Part shown: positions 6,313 to 8,694 of the stretch, piece after piece
Layout of the letters: each line of letters begins with the position of its first letter
How positions within the stretch are numbered: the stretch's first letter is position 1
DNA from: an uncultured Oscillospiraceae bacterium
GTDB lineage: Bacteria; Bacillota; Clostridia; Oscillospirales; Oscillospiraceae
Assembly (NCBI GenBank): GCA_934668295.1
Contig: CAKUND010000087.1
Span: forward strand, 1 to 8,694
DNA length: 8,694 bases
Direction of reading: 5' to 3'
Notes under the pieces: model-generated
What the model was told of the DNA's origin: nothing
The model's input: only the letters and a program-made list of their open reading frames with translations
Database searches by the model: none
Translations under genes and position numbers: made by a program

Positions 6313-7479
6313 ATGCAGGAAATGAGCAGAAAAAACAGATTATTCACCGATTCCGTCATTCGGCGCATGACACGCGTGAGCCTTGCGTGCGGCGCGATCA
6401 ATCTGGCGCAGGGCTTCCCCGACTTTGATCCGCCCAAGGCGCTTACTGACCGGCTGGCCGAGGTCAGCGCACTCGGCCCGCACCAGTATCCCATCACGAT
6501 GGGCGCGCCGAACTTCCGGCAGGCGCTGGCCCGCAAGGCCGGGCGCTTCATGGGCCGCACGCTTGACCCGGATACCGATATGGTTGTGACCATCGGTTCG
6601 ACCGAGGCAATGGTCGATACGATCTTTGCCCTGACGAATCCCGGCGATAAGATCATCATGTTCTCCCCGTATTTCGAGAATTACCGCGCACAGGCCATCA
6701 TGGCCGACTGTGAGCCGGTCTTTGTGCCGCTTGTCCCGCCGGAATTCAATTTCGATGCAAACGTGCTGGAGGACGCGTTCAGGCAGGGTGCAAAGGCCAT
6801 TCTGATCTGCAACCCGTCGAACCCGTCCGGCAAGGTCTTCACCTATGACGAGCTGAAGCTCATTTCCGAGCTCTGCATCAAGTATGACGCGTTCGCCATC
6901 ATGGACGAGGTCTATGAGCATATCATCTATGAAGGTCACAAGCATATTTATATGAACAGCCTGCCCGGAATGTGGGAGCGCACAGTCAGCTGCTCGAGCC
7001 TGTCCAAGACGTATTCCATCACCGGCTGGCGGCTTGGCTACGCCATCGCGCCGAAGCCAATTATGGACCGCATCAAGCAGTACCACGACTTTAACACCGT
7101 CGGTGCGCCGTCGCCGCTGATGGAGGCTGCCGTTGTGGGCCTTAACATGCCGGACAGCTATTATAAGGAATTCGGCGACCACTACGCCCACATGAAAAAG
7201 CTGTTCACCGACGGTCTGAAGCAGATCGGCATTCCGTTTACAGATCCGCAGGGCGCGTATTTTGTGCTGGCCGACATCGGCCCGTATATGCGCAAGGGCG
7301 AATCCGATTTGGATTTCTGCCTCGAAATGGCCGAAAAGGTTGGCGTAGCCTGTGTTCCCGGCACGTCGTTTTTCAATGAGAACGTCAACAACATCGTCCG
7401 CGTGCACTTTGCCAAGAAGGACGATACGCTTTATGAGGCGCTCGACCGCCTGTCTCACCTGAAGGAAAAAATGGGCTGA
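6313..7479 (+). CDS. PLP-dependent class I/II aminotransferase, probably aromatic
   Basis: The 388-residue enzyme is a fold-type I aminotransferase that should interconvert an amino acid and its 2-oxoacid. The pyridoxal phosphate site is complete: NPSNPSGK (167-174, N170), MDEVYEH (197-203, D198), SLSKTYSITGWRLGY (229-243) with the Schiff-base lysine K232, and R363 in VRVHF for the substrate carboxylate. The N-terminal INLAQGFPDFDPP (29-41) resembles the kynurenine/glutamine-phenylpyruvate/methionine aminotransferase group, which uses aromatic and sulfur amino acids. In this operon the natural job would be arylpyruvate to Tyr/Phe/Trp or the reverse. The ATG lies 3 bases after the ACT gene stop, behind a modest AGG-rich site (6298-6306). 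A second ATG nine bases downstream is possible but less well placed. It is the last gene before a strong terminator hairpin. Confidence 0.9.
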   Translation: MQEMSRKNRLFTDSVIRRMTRVSLACGAINLAQGFPDFDPPKALTDRLAEVSALGPHQYPITMGAPNFRQALARKAGRFMGRTLDPDTDMVVTIGSTEAMVDTIFALTNPGDKIIMFSPYFENYRAQAIMADCEPVFVPLVPPEFNFDANVLEDAFRQGAKAILICNPSNPSGKVFTYDELKLISELCIKYDAFAIMDEVYEHIIYEGHKHIYMNSLPGMWERTVSCSSLSKTYSITGWRLGYAIAPKPIMDRIKQYHDFNTVGAPSPLMEAAVVGLNMPDSYYKEFGDHYAHMKKLFTDGLKQIGIPFTDPQGAYFVLADIGPYMRKGESDLDFCLEMAEKVGVACVPGTSFFNENVNNIVRVHFAKKDDTLYEALDRLSHLKEKMG

Positions 7480-7481
7480 AT

Positions 7482-7519
7482 AACAGCAGCGGCTTCCAAT
7501 ACGGAGGCCGCTGCTGTTT
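7482..7519 (+). terminator. Operon-end terminator hairpin
   Basis: ACAGCAGCGGCTTCC (7483-7497) pairs with GGAGGCCGCTGCTGT (7503-7517) around a 5-base loop AATAC. With one flanking A-T the stem reaches 16 pairs, one of them G-U. It starts 2 bases after the aminotransferase stop codon. The T run after it is short (TTTG), so termination may be incomplete, but the position and stem strength mark the end of the aromatic operon and separate it from the dehydrogenase gene. Confidence 0.8.
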
Positions 7520-7579
7520 GTATAGCAGACATTCGTTTCTCACATACTATCCCGAATTGATTGGAAAGTAGGGATACGT

Positions 7580-8635
7580 ATGAAGGGGTTTGCAATGCTG
7601 CGGATCGGCGAGGTCGGCTGGGTGGAAAAGCCGCGTCCGGTGTGCGGACCGATGGACGCGGTCTGCCGTCCGCTTGCGGCAGCGGTCTGCACGTCAGATG
7701 TGCACACGGTCTGGGAGGGTGCGGTCGGCGACCGGCATAACCTGATCCTGGGGCATGAATGCTGCGCGGAGGTCGTGGAGGTCGGCGCGCTTGTAAGGGA
7801 TTTTAAGCCCGGCGACCGGGTGCTTGTTCCGGCCATCACGCCGGACTGGAGCTCTTTGGAGGCGCAGGCAGGCTATGCGATGCACTCCGGCGGAATGCTG
7901 GCCGGGTGGAAATTTTCGAACATCAAGGACGGCGTATTTGCAGAGCATTTCCATGTAAACGACGCCGACGGCAATCTGGCGCATCTGCCGGAGGGGATGG
8001 ACATTCTGGAGGCCTGTATGCTCTCGGATATGGTGCCGACCGGATTTCACGGCGCGGAGCTGGCGGATGTGCAGTTTGGTGACACCGTGCTCGTGGTCGG
8101 CATCGGCCCGGTCGGGCTGATGTCTGTGGCAGGCGCGGCGCTTCGGGGCGCGGCCAGGATCCTTGCGGTTGGGACGCGGCCGATCTGCGTGGAGGCGGCG
8201 CGGCAATACGGCGCTTCCGATTTCATCAGCTATAAAAACGGCCCCATCGACGAGCAAGTCCTGTCGCTGACTGACGGGAAGGGCGTCGACTGCGCGATCA
8301 TCGCGGGCGGTGATGTCGACACGTTCATTCCGGTCATAAAGGTTCTGAAGCCGGGCGGAAAAATCGGAAACGTCAATTATCTCGGCAGCGGAGAGTATGT
8401 GCGCCTGCCGCGCGAAGCCTGGGGCGTCGGGATGGGACACAAGCAGATCAACGGCGGCCTTATGCCGGGCGGACGGCTGCGGATGGAAAAGCTGGCTGCA
8501 CTCATGACAAATGGACGTCTTGATGTCAAGCCGCTCATCACGCATGTCTTCGACGGCTGGGATGCGCTGCCGGAGGCGCTTCAGCTCATGAAGGACAAGC
8601 CGCGTGATTTAATCAAACCGGTTGTGCGGTTATGA
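7580..8635 (+). CDS. adh: Zinc-dependent NADP secondary-alcohol dehydrogenase
   Basis: This 351-residue medium-chain dehydrogenase matches the T. brockii/C. beijerinckii secondary-alcohol dehydrogenase type in length and over its whole course (MKGFAML start, MLAGWKFSN, DGVF.E.FHVNDAD, TGFHGAELAD, RPICVEAA, MKDKP.DLIK end). It interconverts ketones or aldehydes with secondary or primary alcohols. The catalytic zinc ligands fall at the family numbers C37, H59 and D150, with E60 beside them and S39 for proton relay. The nucleotide site has GIGPVG (174-179). The NADP-selecting positions are G198, T199, R200 and Y218; the usual serine 199 is threonine here, a conservative change, so NADP(H) is expected. 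The four structural-zinc cysteines of animal and plant enzymes are absent, as in this family. The ribosome binding site is weak (AGGGA, 7570-7574). It lies 100 bases after the aminotransferase and behind a terminator, so it is probably transcribed separately. A link to aryl aldehydes is possible but unsupported. Confidence 0.93.
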   Translation: MKGFAMLRIGEVGWVEKPRPVCGPMDAVCRPLAAAVCTSDVHTVWEGAVGDRHNLILGHECCAEVVEVGALVRDFKPGDRVLVPAITPDWSSLEAQAGYAMHSGGMLAGWKFSNIKDGVFAEHFHVNDADGNLAHLPEGMDILEACMLSDMVPTGFHGAELADVQFGDTVLVVGIGPVGLMSVAGAALRGAARILAVGTRPICVEAARQYGASDFISYKNGPIDEQVLSLTDGKGVDCAIIAGGDVDTFIPVIKVLKPGGKIGNVNYLGSGEYVRLPREAWGVGMGHKQINGGLMPGGRLRMEKLAALMTNGRLDVKPLITHVFDGWDALPEALQLMKDKPRDLIKPVVRL

Positions 8636-8694
8636 TGGCTCGGAACCGGCTGTCAGATTGAGATAGTAATATTCCGTCTGCGCGGACAGCGGAA
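8630..8694 (-). CDS. Possible 3' end of a convergent gene (partial)
   Basis: On the minus strand a frame enters from the right edge and reads about 20 residues ending TEYYYLNLTAGSEPS before a TAA at 8630-8632. Its codons favour G or C in the third position (CTG, GCG, ACG, CTC, GCC), as in the genes of this window, which suggests real coding. It would overlap the stop codon of the dehydrogenase tail to tail by 6 bases. Too little is visible to name a family, and a chance open frame of this length is quite possible. Confidence 0.35.
   Translation of the reverse strand, partial: PLSAQTEYYYLNLTAGSEPS

Noticed and set aside
7518..7550. Promoter for the alcohol dehydrogenase (TTGTAT / CATACT)
   Set aside because: The spacing is 19 bases or more and both hexamers are weak; a promoter must lie in this gap if the terminator is efficient, but I cannot place it with confidence.
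1..8694. Mobile elements, CRISPR arrays, tRNA or rRNA genes, phage genes
   Set aside because: No transposase or integrase motifs, no regularly spaced repeats, no tRNA cloverleaf and no rRNA segments were seen; the window is ordinary metabolic chromosome apart from its regulation.

Overview
The window looks like a chromosomal piece of a strictly anaerobic, moderately GC-rich member of the Firmicutes (Clostridia, perhaps an Oscillospirales-type gut bacterium). The reasons are a T-box leader, strong AAGGAGG-type ribosome binding sites, an oxygen-sensitive ferredoxin-dependent 2-oxoacid oxidoreductase, and a secondary-alcohol dehydrogenase of the Thermoanaerobacter brockii/Clostridium beijerinckii type. 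The assignment to an order is a guess from base composition and gene style.

Layout: positions 1-477 hold no gene but are rich in signals: a possible leftward promoter (38-66), a rightward promoter (135-163) and a T-box riboswitch (about 170-447) ending in an intrinsic terminator. The best reading of its specifier codon is UAC (tyrosine). Six codirectional genes follow: an AMP-forming acyl/aryl-CoA synthetase (478-2115), iorA (2203-3936), iorB (3953-4525), a PaaK-type phenylacetate-CoA ligase (4542-5840), a tandem ACT-domain protein (5854-6309) and a class I/II aminotransferase (6313-7479). From iorA on the gaps are 3-16 nt, typical of one operon. The 87-nt gap between the synthetase and iorA carries a likely internal promoter. 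A strong hairpin at 7482-7518 closes the unit. A zinc-dependent NADP secondary-alcohol dehydrogenase (7580-8635) stands alone after it, and the last 65 bases probably hold the 3' end of a convergent minus-strand gene.

How it works together: two ligases that make aryl-CoA thioesters, indolepyruvate:ferredoxin oxidoreductase that interconverts aryl-CoA + CO2 with arylpyruvate, and an aminotransferase that interconverts arylpyruvate with the aromatic amino acid form a complete path between arylacetates and Tyr/Phe/Trp. The path could run oxidatively as amino acid fermentation. However, a T-box turns genes on when its tRNA is uncharged, that is during amino acid shortage, and both ligases are of the ATP-consuming AMP-forming type. 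Together these argue that this cluster salvages arylacetates (4-hydroxyphenylacetate, phenylacetate, indoleacetate) into aromatic amino acids by reductive carboxylation, a route known from methanogens and rumen bacteria. This direction is an inference; the genes, motifs and T-box are seen in the sequence.
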